26,795 bases of DNA from an uncultured Ruminococcus sp. GTDB taxonomy: Bacteria; Bacillota; Clostridia; Oscillospirales; Acutalibacteraceae. This document shows positions 9,053 to 17,390 of this stretch, piece after piece. Position 1 is the stretch's first letter; each line of letters opens with the position of its first letter. The DNA lies in the NCBI GenBank assembly GCA_902783065.1, contig CACZPV010000079.1:1-26795 (forward strand), written 5' to 3'. Below the pieces are notes generated by a model. The model was not told the DNA's origin and searched no databases. It was given only the letters and a program-made list of their open reading frames with translations. Made by a program: the position numbers and the translations under genes.

Positions 9053-10567
9053 ATGGATACCACTATCATTAAGCCGAAAAGACAATCGTCTTTTAAGGTT
9101 AATCGTAAGGCAATTATTATTGTGATTTTACTTGTGATTATCGGTGCAGTAACAGCTTTGTTTATCATAGACTATAATAATCATGAATATTACGATCAGC
9201 AGATATCAGAAGCACAGGATTATCTGATTAATAAAAAATACGATAAGGCTTTGAAGTTATGCAGCAATGCAAAAGAAATATTTGAAACCGATGAGAGGTC
9301 GTATCTTGTGGAATCTGATGTATATCTGGCAAAAGGCGATAAGCAAAAAGCAAAAAGTGTTCTGGAAGAGGCTCTGAAAATAACAGATTCCAAAAATATC
9401 CGAAAAAAGTTGGATACTATTAAAACTGACATACAATATGATGAATATATCAGTACCGGAAAAGAACTTCATAAGAAAAATCAATTCCGTGAAGCAGTCA
9501 GCTATTTTAAAAGTGCTATCAGTATCAGACCTGATGATCCTCAGGCATATCTTCTGGCAGCAGAAAGCTATCTTCAGAATGGTGAAAAAGCATTTGCAAG
9601 GGATATTCTGAAAACCGGATTTGAACTGACAGCTTCAGATGAAATCAGAGGAAAAATGATTTCTATTGAACACGATCTTCAGTCTGCACAGCATCAAAAG
9701 GATACACAGGAACAAGCAGAAAAAGAAGCAAAAGAAGCTAAAAGAAAAGCAGATGAAGAAAAACGGATGAAGGCTGAAGCTGAGGCAAAAGCAAAAGCAG
9801 AAGCCGAAGCAAGAAAAAAAGCAGAAAAAGCTGCAAAAAACACTGAATGGAAAGAAGCTTACAAACAAGTACTGCTGAATTATCTGGATAAGAAAACAAA
9901 TCCTAAGTATGAGAATCCATATATCCGTGAATTGGATGAGTTCAGTGATAATTCGGATAGTTCTGACAGATCTGACAGCGAAAAAAGTGATGAGGAAGAA
10001 GAAAGTGAGGAGGAATCTTCACAGGAGTCTTCTGAAGAAGAATCCTCAGAGGAACATGAAAGCAGCGGGGAAAGCAGTGAAAGCTCCGGTTCTGAAAAGA
10101 AAAAGAAGAATGATTTTTCTTTCGAACTTGTCGATATAGATGCTGATGGTGTTCCGGAATTGTTTGTATCCGATGCAAATACTGATACAGCGGAAAACGA
10201 ATGTTATACTTTTGCAAACGGTGCGGCTATTCCTATTGACAATAATTCTTATATCGGAAAAATTACCTATTGTAAGGATGAAAAATTCGTCAGGGTAACA
10301 GCAATCGATAACGGAATCCGTCATATCGATATTTATAAGAAAAACGGCATTAATATGGATAAATACATATCCTTCTTTGATAATTATGCTGCTGATCGCT
10401 ATACAACAGGACCGAAAGAAGCAAGTATTAATGGTAAGAAGACCGATGAATATTCTTACAATACGGAACTGAGAAAATATAATTCCTATGTATGGACAGA
10501 CATTGGCAGAAAATATAAGCTTGAAGAAAATAATCTTGAAAAAGGTATTGATGCCTGGCATCTGTAA
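9053..10567 (+). CDS. Membrane-anchored TPR protein with acidic Ser/Glu linker
   Basis: A 504-aa protein of unknown function. A basic N-terminus (KPKRQSSFKVNRK) and one hydrophobic helix at about 20-40 suggest a single membrane anchor with the bulk outside. Residues about 50-215 form TPR-like helical repeats (YLINKKYDKALKLCSNAKEI, then AVSYFKSAISIRPDDPQAYL). An Ala/Lys/Glu-rich coiled coil follows at about 220-265, then a very acidic Ser/Glu tract at about 300-345. The C-terminal domain opens with LVDIDADGVPELFV, a motif seen in many extracellular Clostridial proteins that resembles a calcium-binding DxDxDG loop. The start follows GAGGGA. It has its own promoter upstream, and galE follows 49 bases later. 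Confidence 0.8.
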   Translation: MDTTIIKPKRQSSFKVNRKAIIIVILLVIIGAVTALFIIDYNNHEYYDQQISEAQDYLINKKYDKALKLCSNAKEIFETDERSYLVESDVYLAKGDKQKAKSVLEEALKITDSKNIRKKLDTIKTDIQYDEYISTGKELHKKNQFREAVSYFKSAISIRPDDPQAYLLAAESYLQNGEKAFARDILKTGFELTASDEIRGKMISIEHDLQSAQHQKDTQEQAEKEAKEAKRKADEEKRMKAEAEAKAKAEAEARKKAEKAAKNTEWKEAYKQVLLNYLDKKTNPKYENPYIRELDEFSDNSDSSDRSDSEKSDEEEESEEESSQESSEEESSEEHESSGESSESSGSEKKKKNDFSFELVDIDADGVPELFVSDANTDTAENECYTFANGAAIPIDNNSYIGKITYCKDEKFVRVTAIDNGIRHIDIYKKNGINMDKYISFFDNYAADRYTTGPKEASINGKKTDEYSYNTELRKYNSYVWTDIGRKYKLEENNLEKGIDAWHL

Positions 10568-10616
10568 ATTCGTGATGCTGTAGGTGTATCTGATTATGGT
10601 GAAAGGACGGTTTTTT

Positions 10617-11627
10617 ATGACAATTCTTGTAACAGGCGGTGCGGGCTATATTGGAAGTCATACCTGCGTTGAATTACTTAATGCAGGGTATGAAGTAGTA
10701 GTAGTCGATAATTATTATAACAGTGTACCTGAGGTGCTGAACAGGGTAGAAAAGATTAGCGGAAAAACACTTAAACGCTATGATTGTGATATCCGTGACA
10801 AAGAAGGTCTGGAAAAGGTATTTACCGAAAATAAAATTGATGCGGTAATTCATTTTGCAGGATTGAAAGCGGTAGGAGAATCTACAAAACTGCCTCTTTT
10901 ATATTATGAAAATAATATTTCCGGCAGTGTTGTACTTTTTGAGGTTATGAGCAGCTTTGATTGTAAGAAAATCGTATTCAGTTCTTCTGCGACAGTTTAT
11001 GGAAATAACCCGATACCGTACAAAGAAGATATGATTACAGGAGATGTCAGCAGTCCTTACGGACGTACAAAGCATTTTATTGAACAGATTTTGAGTGATG
11101 TTTATCGTTCGGATAATGATTGGAGTATTTCATTGCTGAGATATTTTAATCCTATCGGTGCCCATGAAAGCGGTTTGATAGGAGAGGATCCGAATGGTAT
11201 TCCAAATAATTTGATGCCATATATTTCAAGAGTGGCTATTGGAAAACTGGAAAAACTGACTGTTTTTGGCGGAGATTACGAAACAAAAGACGGTACATGT
11301 ATCCGTGATTATATCCATGTTGTGGATCTGGCAAAGGCTCATCTTTGTGCAGTTTCCAAGATTCTTGAAACAACGGGTATAGAAGCTTATAATATTGGTA
11401 ACGGAAAAGGCTACAGTGTTCTGGATATCATACATGCATTTGAAAAAGCAAGCGGAAAAAAACTGAATTATGTTATAGGTGAAAGACGGGAGGGTGATCT
11501 TCCGGCATTTTATGCAGATGCGTCAAAAGCTAATCATGAACTTGGATGGAAAGCTCAGTACGATATTGATAAGATGTGTGAGGATACATGGAATTTTCAG
11601 ACAAGAAACCCTGACGGTATCAAGTAA
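10617..11627 (+). CDS. galE: UDP-glucose 4-epimerase
   Basis: Interconverts UDP-glucose and UDP-galactose in the cytoplasm, supplying sugars for galactose use and for cell-surface polysaccharide. The 336-aa product has the NAD-binding GGAGYIGSHT near residue 7, DIRD, HFAGLKAVGES, SSATVYGN and the catalytic YxxxK (Tyr148, Lys152, in YGRTK). RYFNPIGAHESGLIGEDP and the C-terminal YNIGNGKGYSVL follow. The ATG at 10617 lies 9 bases after AAAGGA and opens directly with MTILVTGGAGY. An in-frame ATG at 10584 would add 11 residues and has no better ribosome site. Confidence 0.96.
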   Translation: MTILVTGGAGYIGSHTCVELLNAGYEVVVVDNYYNSVPEVLNRVEKISGKTLKRYDCDIRDKEGLEKVFTENKIDAVIHFAGLKAVGESTKLPLLYYENNISGSVVLFEVMSSFDCKKIVFSSSATVYGNNPIPYKEDMITGDVSSPYGRTKHFIEQILSDVYRSDNDWSISLLRYFNPIGAHESGLIGEDPNGIPNNLMPYISRVAIGKLEKLTVFGGDYETKDGTCIRDYIHVVDLAKAHLCAVSKILETTGIEAYNIGNGKGYSVLDIIHAFEKASGKKLNYVIGERREGDLPAFYADASKANHELGWKAQYDIDKMCEDTWNFQTRNPDGIK

Positions 11628-11646
11628 TAAAAAAACAAGAATTATT

Positions 11647-11690
11647 TCCCACATATGGACATTCTGTTTGTGTGTGGGATGTTTTTTTCT
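11647..11690 (+). terminator. Rho-independent terminator of galE
   Basis: TCCCACATA (11647-11655) pairs with TGTGTGGGA (11671-11679), nine pairs with one G-T, followed by seven T at 11682-11688. It lies 20 bases after the galE stop and separates the housekeeping genes from the accessory locus. Confidence 0.88.
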
Positions 11691-11908
11691 GAATCTATGA
11701 AAATCGGTATTTATGAACAGTAAAAATGTAGTCATAATGCGGAGTTTGATTTATTGTTTTGTATTTAAAAATCACAGGACAGACGTGCTTATTTTACCCA
11801 TCACCTAACCCCTCACTAGTGGGAAGGGGAATTGTTGCACAAGAGGATAAGATTAACACGTAGGGAATTTCCTCATCATAATTCATGGAGCCGATTTTAC
11901 GGATTCAG
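11689..11908. repeat. Possible 220-bp miniature inverted-repeat element
   Basis: The left end CTGAATCTATGAAAATCGG (11689-11707) recurs in inverted orientation at 11891-11908 as CTGAATCCGTAAAATCGG, one base shorter. Likeness continues inward for about 10 bases on each side (TATGAA against CATGAA). The 180 bases between hold no credible gene. They contain a GC-rich hairpin, CCCCT(CACTAGTGGGA)AGGGG, at 11809-11829. No clear target-site duplication is visible, so mobility is an inference. Confidence 0.5.
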
Positions 11909-11950
11909 TACTCTGTTAAAATAAATGAGTAAACACTTTTTTACAATTTG

Positions 11951-11979
11951 TTGATAATTTGTTCAGTATGTTGTATAAT
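11951..11979 (+). promoter_or_regulatory. Promoter of accessory block 1
   Basis: -35 TTGATA at 11951-11956, exactly 17 bases, then a perfect -10 TATAAT at 11974-11979. This is one of the best consensus promoters in the window. The 13 bases TTGTATAATAGAA (11971-11983) recur exactly in the promoter of block 2 at 20111-20123. RNA would start near 11986, leaving a leader of about 98 bases. Confidence 0.8.
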
Positions 11980-12083
11980 AGAATTGATTTTAATTGTCAG
12001 GTATGAAATAATAAACATGGATTTATGATTGATCGCTCTTTCTGGAGCAGACTTAAACTAAGTTTGATTTGTGGGATGATGAG

Positions 12084-13760
12084 ATGATAAACGAAAAAGC
12101 AGAAATATTATCTTTATTTCAACTGAATGATGAGGAAAAACAAAAACTCCGTAAAAAATTTTTTAATATTGATCCTGCTGTATGCGTATGCAGTGATTTT
12201 ACAGCTTTGCTTCATTCTGATGGAACGGTTGAAGTGAATGGAAAAACAGAATTTAATGAACAAAAGGATGAATGGTATAGTATAACAAAAATATGCGGAG
12301 GCAACGGTCATATAATCGGACTGCGTTCAGACGGAACGGTTGTTGCTTTTGGTGATAACAGCTGTGGTCAGTGTAATGTGAGTGACTGGAATAATATTAA
12401 GGATATTTTTGCAAATCACTATTATAGTGCTGCTGTAACAGATAAGGAGCAGCTTCTTCTGACCGGCAGAATGGATTTCGGAAGTTTTACGGAAGAAGAT
12501 TTGGAAGATAAGATTAACACTGCTTTCAGTGCCTGCGATAATAATAACGAGGTGCGTTTTTCCGAGGTTTTTGCTTTGGTAGAAGGATTGAAAAACTATG
12601 TTGGAGAGCATATCAAGAAACAAGATGATGCAGCGACAAAGGAAGAACTTAAAAAGGAGCTTCGTAAAGAATTGCTGCAGGAACTGAAGAAGAAAGAAAC
12701 TGATCTGGAACAGATTAAAAAGGATCTTAAAAAGGAAATTCTGATTGAACTGCGTACGGAAATCCGCTCGGTTATACCTGCATCTAACAAAGCAGCTTCC
12801 GGCAGAACTGTTAATGCAGAAAAACAATGTATGAAATGCATGAAAATGTATAAGGGCGGAAAATTTTGTCCTTATTGCGGTTTTGACAGTAACAGTCATC
12901 AGGATAGTCCATTGCTTCCGCTCGGACGTATGATAAAAAACGGAAAATATATAATTGGTGCTAAAATATCACAGAATCATGAAGGCGTAAAATATGCAGG
13001 CTACAGCACAGATTTGAAATCAAAAGTGGTGATTCATGAGTTTTTGCCTCTGGAATTATGTACAAGAGCGGTTCAGAGTGAGTATGTTACGGTCAAAAGC
13101 GGTTCGGATAAAAAATTTGCGGAACTGAGAGAAAAATTTCTGAAATACTATTATGCTATTTCTTCTGCTTCTAAAGGACATGCATATGCAAAAATACATG
13201 ATGTATTTTCTGATGGAGGTACATCCTATATTGTTGAAGAATTTGTTGACGGAGCAACTTTAAAGGATTATGTTTTACGCAAGGGCAGAGGATTGGATTG
13301 GAATACTGTCAGCAGACAGTTTCGCCCTATAGCAGCATTGCTGGCAGATGTACATGCAAAGGGTGAAGGTCATTATGCTGTATCACCTGATCATATTATT
13401 GTCTGCTCGAACGGAGAATTCAGGCTGGTAGGTTTTGCAGTGGAGGATGTCAGACACATTGGAGGTCTTATCAGTGCAGATCTTGTAAAGGGATGCAGTG
13501 CTATTGAACAGTATGATGCCAGAGCCAGACTGGATGAAACAACAGATATATATGGTTTTACAGCTTCTGTATGCTATGCCCTTACAGGAATACTGATAGA
13601 AGATGCCAATACCAGAAAAGAACGCAGTGCTATCTCTATTCCCGCAGCAGTTTTTAATACACTGCCTAAAACAGCGGTAGATCTGATTAAAGGCGGATTG
13701 TGGGTATCTCAGGCATCAAGAATAAGAACCTTTAAGTATATCCTGAATTATATAATCTGA
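12084..13760 (+). CDS. Zinc-ribbon pseudokinase with RCC1-like N-terminal repeats
   Basis: A 558-aa predicted cytoplasmic protein. Residues about 30-120 contain RCC1-like blades (GLRSDGTVVAFGDNSCGQC). A Lys/Glu-rich coiled coil follows at about 185-235, then a zinc ribbon with CxxC at 249/252 and 262/265. Residues about 275-558 resemble a Ser/Thr kinase fold: VVIHEFLP in the place of the VAIK strand, YIVEEFVDGATLKDYV as hinge, and ETTDIYGFTASVCYALTG like the DxYSLG helix. The catalytic residues are gone: the VAIK lysine is His, HRD has become HYAVSPDH, and DFG has become VGF. A scaffold or sensor role is inferred. The start could be the ATG at 12084 or a TTG at 12069; ATG is preferred. First gene of block 1. 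Confidence 0.8.
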   Translation: MINEKAEILSLFQLNDEEKQKLRKKFFNIDPAVCVCSDFTALLHSDGTVEVNGKTEFNEQKDEWYSITKICGGNGHIIGLRSDGTVVAFGDNSCGQCNVSDWNNIKDIFANHYYSAAVTDKEQLLLTGRMDFGSFTEEDLEDKINTAFSACDNNNEVRFSEVFALVEGLKNYVGEHIKKQDDAATKEELKKELRKELLQELKKKETDLEQIKKDLKKEILIELRTEIRSVIPASNKAASGRTVNAEKQCMKCMKMYKGGKFCPYCGFDSNSHQDSPLLPLGRMIKNGKYIIGAKISQNHEGVKYAGYSTDLKSKVVIHEFLPLELCTRAVQSEYVTVKSGSDKKFAELREKFLKYYYAISSASKGHAYAKIHDVFSDGGTSYIVEEFVDGATLKDYVLRKGRGLDWNTVSRQFRPIAALLADVHAKGEGHYAVSPDHIIVCSNGEFRLVGFAVEDVRHIGGLISADLVKGCSAIEQYDARARLDETTDIYGFTASVCYALTGILIEDANTRKERSAISIPAAVFNTLPKTAVDLIKGGLWVSQASRIRTFKYILNYII

Positions 13761-13784
13761 TTAACAAATCAATTATTTTATATA

Positions 13785-13817
13785 CTGCCTGAATCTGTGA
13801 AATCCGGCAGGTCTTTT
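13785..13817 (+). terminator. Weak terminator-like hairpin carrying motif copy C
   Basis: CTGCC (13785-13789) pairs with GGCAG (13806-13810), and TCTTTT follows. The loop is the dispersed motif CTGAATCTGTGAAATCCGG (13789-13807). The stem is short, so partial read-through into the next gene is likely. A TATAAT at 13817-13822 has no good -35 partner. Confidence 0.4.
13789..13807 (+). repeat. Copy C of the dispersed 19-bp intergenic motif
   Basis: CTGAATCTGTGAAATCCGG differs from the copies at 5243 and 11689 at a few positions only. Sequence after it does not match the other copies. Two CCTTGGAA words lie 15 bases apart just downstream, around 13831-13853. Confidence 0.55.
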
Positions 13818-13959
13818 ATAATCCATTATCCCTTGGAACTGCACTCCTTGGAATGACAATGGCAATCATTAATGACGTTTACTATAAAAATTGTCTTGGT
13901 ATGTGTATTATCATGCCAATGATGAGAAGTTTTACAAAGAACGGAAAGCAGGTGAACAA

Positions 13960-15657
13960 ATGCAGATGTTTGATGCCGCAAAGGGATTATTCCATTTATT
14001 TTTTTCAAATGATGATGATAAGTTTTATACTGACAGCTATGTAAGAACTGATTTGACGTTTCATTTATATGATCGTCTGACGGCAATGAATTATGAGTAT
14101 ATTTATGCTCTGTCGGGAGAAGGTTATTATAATTGCATATTTACATCGCTTGATAATATCAGTGCTGAGGCACTGGAAGACAGGAGCAGTCAGGGCAGAC
14201 TGATCGGATCGCTTTTCGGCAGCAAAAGACAAGCTGCCGAAAATTCTTCCCGTTTTCAGGAAAGACAAAGAAGCGGTAAGAAAACAATTCATCTGGATGA
14301 AATGAACTTCGAGGAAAATTTTAAAAATCTGATTGCTATGATGAAGCGTAAAAGCAAGGCAGCAGTGATTATTCCGATTGGTATTTTTAATTCACTTTGT
14401 CGTTTTCCCGAAATCATTGATGAACTGGAACGGATCAACGCTAAGAATTATCAGGATAATAACAGACATATTTTTGTTATTACTTCTTCTATGTATGCGG
14501 GGGAAAGTATTCGCTTTTTTAAGCCCAATGCTGAAACAGCATTGGAAGGCAATTTGTTTAATAACAGCGGTTTATTTCCCGAATTAGAAGCTTATTATCA
14601 TGATTATTATGATGCTTCCATGAATTTTTATATATACGATAATCTGAAACGACTGATGGGGGATAAGATTATTTTTTATAATTCCCTGAGTTTTGAACAT
14701 ATCCGAAGAATGGTAACAAGATATGCTATACATACCGGATATATGAAAGAAATGAGTATTAATAGTATTAATGCTCTTACAGGTGTGATTTACGCATATT
14801 ATCAATCCGCTGAATACCGAAAGGAGCATCATCTATCATTTCCTGAAAATCCTAAAAGATCACTTTCTGTGGTGGAAACGGCATTGAGAAATGACCGAAG
14901 TTTGCGGGAAGCTGCAGCTGAAGCAGCAAAAGATCTGCAATCACGCAGTGACATTTATAAATATATTTGCAGCGTATATCCGGATTGTGTGGACAGTGAA
15001 AATGGAATATATATGATAGGCGGCAGCAGCTACGGTGAGGACCTTGGAAAACTTATAGCTATCAAAAAAATATGTATGGGAAGATACGGAGAATGTCCTG
15101 CAGAATTAGACCGGGCAATAAATATGATGTCCAAACCGTGTATTGATACAGCTGTAAGTTTCAGTGCAGCAAATTTCAGAGAGAAAGTTATTGATATTGT
15201 TCATAAGAATATAGTAAATGAATTAACTGATTATGTGGATCTTGATTTGATTCAGTTTATGCTGAAAGCACTGAATTATTATTTTGATTATTTTCAGACA
15301 TCCTCTGTGTTGAAGGGGGATGCAGTAACAGCAAAGGATCTGAGCTTTGATTTTTATAAAAATATTATGCACCTTGCGGAAAGATTGTCAAATGCCCGTA
15401 AATCAAAACAGGAATTAAATGATAAACTGCTTTTGATGGAAGAACAAAATGATATGCAGGGAATAGAAAGCACCAGAGGTTATCTTGAACAGACAGAAGC
15501 AATGATACAAAATCTGGAACGAACCATAGAAAATGCAGAAAATATACTGTCTTCTCCGTTATCGGAAGCAAATGCAAGATCTGTGATCAGCGGCATGAAA
15601 TATGAAACTCAGAATCTGAAAAAGATAGATAACCCGTCAAACAGAATTTATAATTAA
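13960..15657 (+). CDS. Unrecognised protein, possibly with a nucleotide-site-less AAA-like core
   Basis: A 565-aa soluble protein I cannot place in a family. Residues about 110-180 alternate helix and strand: AAVIIPIGIFNSL, about 20 residues of helix, then RHIFVITSSMYAGES. That resembles the Walker-B and sensor-1 strands of AAA proteins, but there is no Walker A and no acidic pair; the likeness is weak. The C-terminal 100 residues (LAERLSNARKSKQELNDKLL onward) are coiled coil. The start is uncertain. The ATG at 13960 has AGGTGA at 13950-13955. A TTG at 13891 would add 23 plausible residues (YVYYHANDEKFYKERK) but has no ribosome site. A 74-base gap separates it from the Hsp70-like gene. Confidence 0.7.
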   Translation: MQMFDAAKGLFHLFFSNDDDKFYTDSYVRTDLTFHLYDRLTAMNYEYIYALSGEGYYNCIFTSLDNISAEALEDRSSQGRLIGSLFGSKRQAAENSSRFQERQRSGKKTIHLDEMNFEENFKNLIAMMKRKSKAAVIIPIGIFNSLCRFPEIIDELERINAKNYQDNNRHIFVITSSMYAGESIRFFKPNAETALEGNLFNNSGLFPELEAYYHDYYDASMNFYIYDNLKRLMGDKIIFYNSLSFEHIRRMVTRYAIHTGYMKEMSINSINALTGVIYAYYQSAEYRKEHHLSFPENPKRSLSVVETALRNDRSLREAAAEAAKDLQSRSDIYKYICSVYPDCVDSENGIYMIGGSSYGEDLGKLIAIKKICMGRYGECPAELDRAINMMSKPCIDTAVSFSAANFREKVIDIVHKNIVNELTDYVDLDLIQFMLKALNYYFDYFQTSSVLKGDAVTAKDLSFDFYKNIMHLAERLSNARKSKQELNDKLLLMEEQNDMQGIESTRGYLEQTEAMIQNLERTIENAENILSSPLSEANARSVISGMKYETQNLKKIDNPSNRIYN

Positions 15658-15731
15658 TGGGAAACCTTTTTTACGCTGATTTTATGTTATAAGCGGAGTA
15701 AACAGGAGAAATAGTTACGAGGAGAATAGCA

Positions 15732-17390
15732 ATGGTAAATTTAGGAATAGACTTCGGCAGTACCTACACGCTGATCTCTCATTACCGGAACGACAGAAAT
15801 ACACCTGAGGCAATCAGCCTTGATAATATCAGTCCATATATTCCTTCTGTCGTTTCCTATAATAAACGAAGAAATGAATACAAGATTGGCAAGGCTGCTA
15901 AGAATCTTACAGGAAATAAAAATATCATTATATACAAGGCTTTTAAGATGCTTTTGAATGAACAGATGAATGAAGAAAACCTACGGGAAAGATATTATGA
16001 CGAAGTAAATACGCCTGAAAAAATAGCTTCTCTGTTTCTTGAAAAGGTACTGAAAAGTGCGCTGTCAAAAATCGGTGAGGACAGGATCGGTAAACTTGTG
16101 GTTGGTGTTCCGGAAGTATGGGGACAAAGCTTCAATACCTTTGACGGACGTGCTGTACTGCATCAGATATGCAGTTCGTTTGATTTTGTTGAAGAAGCAG
16201 TTGTTGTCAGTGAACCTGCCTGTGCAAGTGCTTTTTTTGCGTATAATTATAAACTGATCCGTAAGGAAAATTTTGACGGAAAAGTACTGTTAATCGATTA
16301 CGGCGGAGGTACGCTGGATATTACACTTACAAAGGTATCTTCCAATGGTGATACTATGGAGGTTAAAGTTGAAAAGCGTGATGGTGCCGGAGAAAATACC
16401 GACAGGGAAATAGGCAACGCAGGTATTAAATATATGGAAAAGGTTACTGAGAGGGCAATACTGGACAGTGAAGCTTTTTCTGATCTGGAAACAGTTGAAT
16501 ATGACGGCGATTTTATGAAGGCTGTTGATGAACTTGAAGAAGTACTTATGAGTGATGCGGAAACTGTCGAGGATACTTTCAGAGAACTGGAATATACACC
16601 GGATGCGCTGGCGGATGAAGAATTGATTGAGCTTTTTTATAAAGGCGAAAGTGTAATTGTTACATACCGCCATCTAAACGATATTTATAATGAGTTTATT
16701 TATGGTGTGTTGAAAGAAAAGCTGGAAAATGTAACCGCAGATACCAATACGTATGAGGATAACTTTAAGATAGGAATTGTGGGAGGATTCGGAAATTTCT
16801 ATCTTGTAAAAAAGCAGATAAACGATATGTTTGAAATCAGTTCCAAAGATGAACGTACAGAGGGTATTATAGTTAACAGTGAGGATAGGGAAAGAGCAAT
16901 TTCTCTTGGTGCTTCACTGCTGGCGGATGAATTAATTACAATCAGAAAGACGGCTAATTTTTCGATCGGTATTTATGCTTTTCGTTCGCACAATGTTGTT
17001 GCCAAACACTATGCAATCAAATACAGACAGGATCTGGAGTATGACAAGATATATTACACTCTTGATGCAAAGGGAAACGATGTGCCGTATTTTACACCAT
17101 CAGGCAGGTTGGATAAATTTCTGGTGAATTTCAGCGATAACGAGGAACTTGCTTTTGGTGCAAATCCGAGAGCAGAATTAGCAGAAAAACTGAAAAATGT
17201 TGTGAATAATCAGTATATGATTGCAGCAGTCGGATTTTCGGTGGATGCTACTGATTCGATAACCATTCATGTGTCTGATTATGACTGGGAAACAGGACAA
17301 AGAAGCGAACATCCGGTAAAAAGTATTAAACTTTCTACCATCAAGACGATGTTTGATGTAGTAGCACTCAATTCAAGAGGTGACAGCTGA
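15732..17390 (+). CDS. Hsp70/actin-fold ATPase
   Basis: A 552-aa DnaK-like protein. The actin-fold ATPase signatures are present: phosphate 1 LGIDFGSTYT (4-13), phosphate 2 VLLIDYGGGTLDIT (about 185-198, Asp189) and the adenosine motif GIVGGFG (348-354). VSEPACASAFFA matches the Hsp70 NEPxAAAxAYG segment. Residues about 235-310 carry an acidic insert. The last 170 residues do not look like a canonical substrate-binding domain, so the client may be specific. No DnaJ or GrpE is nearby; the coiled-coil product of the next gene may be its partner. The start follows GAGGAG by about 6 bases. The stop overlaps the next start (TGATG), so the two are translationally coupled. Confidence 0.88.
   Translation: MVNLGIDFGSTYTLISHYRNDRNTPEAISLDNISPYIPSVVSYNKRRNEYKIGKAAKNLTGNKNIIIYKAFKMLLNEQMNEENLRERYYDEVNTPEKIASLFLEKVLKSALSKIGEDRIGKLVVGVPEVWGQSFNTFDGRAVLHQICSSFDFVEEAVVVSEPACASAFFAYNYKLIRKENFDGKVLLIDYGGGTLDITLTKVSSNGDTMEVKVEKRDGAGENTDREIGNAGIKYMEKVTERAILDSEAFSDLETVEYDGDFMKAVDELEEVLMSDAETVEDTFRELEYTPDALADEELIELFYKGESVIVTYRHLNDIYNEFIYGVLKEKLENVTADTNTYEDNFKIGIVGGFGNFYLVKKQINDMFEISSKDERTEGIIVNSEDRERAISLGASLLADELITIRKTANFSIGIYAFRSHNVVAKHYAIKYRQDLEYDKIYYTLDAKGNDVPYFTPSGRLDKFLVNFSDNEELAFGANPRAELAEKLKNVVNNQYMIAAVGFSVDATDSITIHVSDYDWETGQRSEHPVKSIKLSTIKTMFDVVALNSRGDS

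Noticed and set aside
9942..10217. Apparent repeat-rich DNA at the acidic tract
   Set aside because: The repetition is codon-level (Ser and Glu codons) in a continuous reading frame, not a tandem DNA repeat or CRISPR.
12069..12083. TTG start for the pseudokinase
   Set aside because: Would add only five residues (after the initiator, WDDE) that overlap the likely ribosome-site sequence; the ATG at 12084 is simpler.
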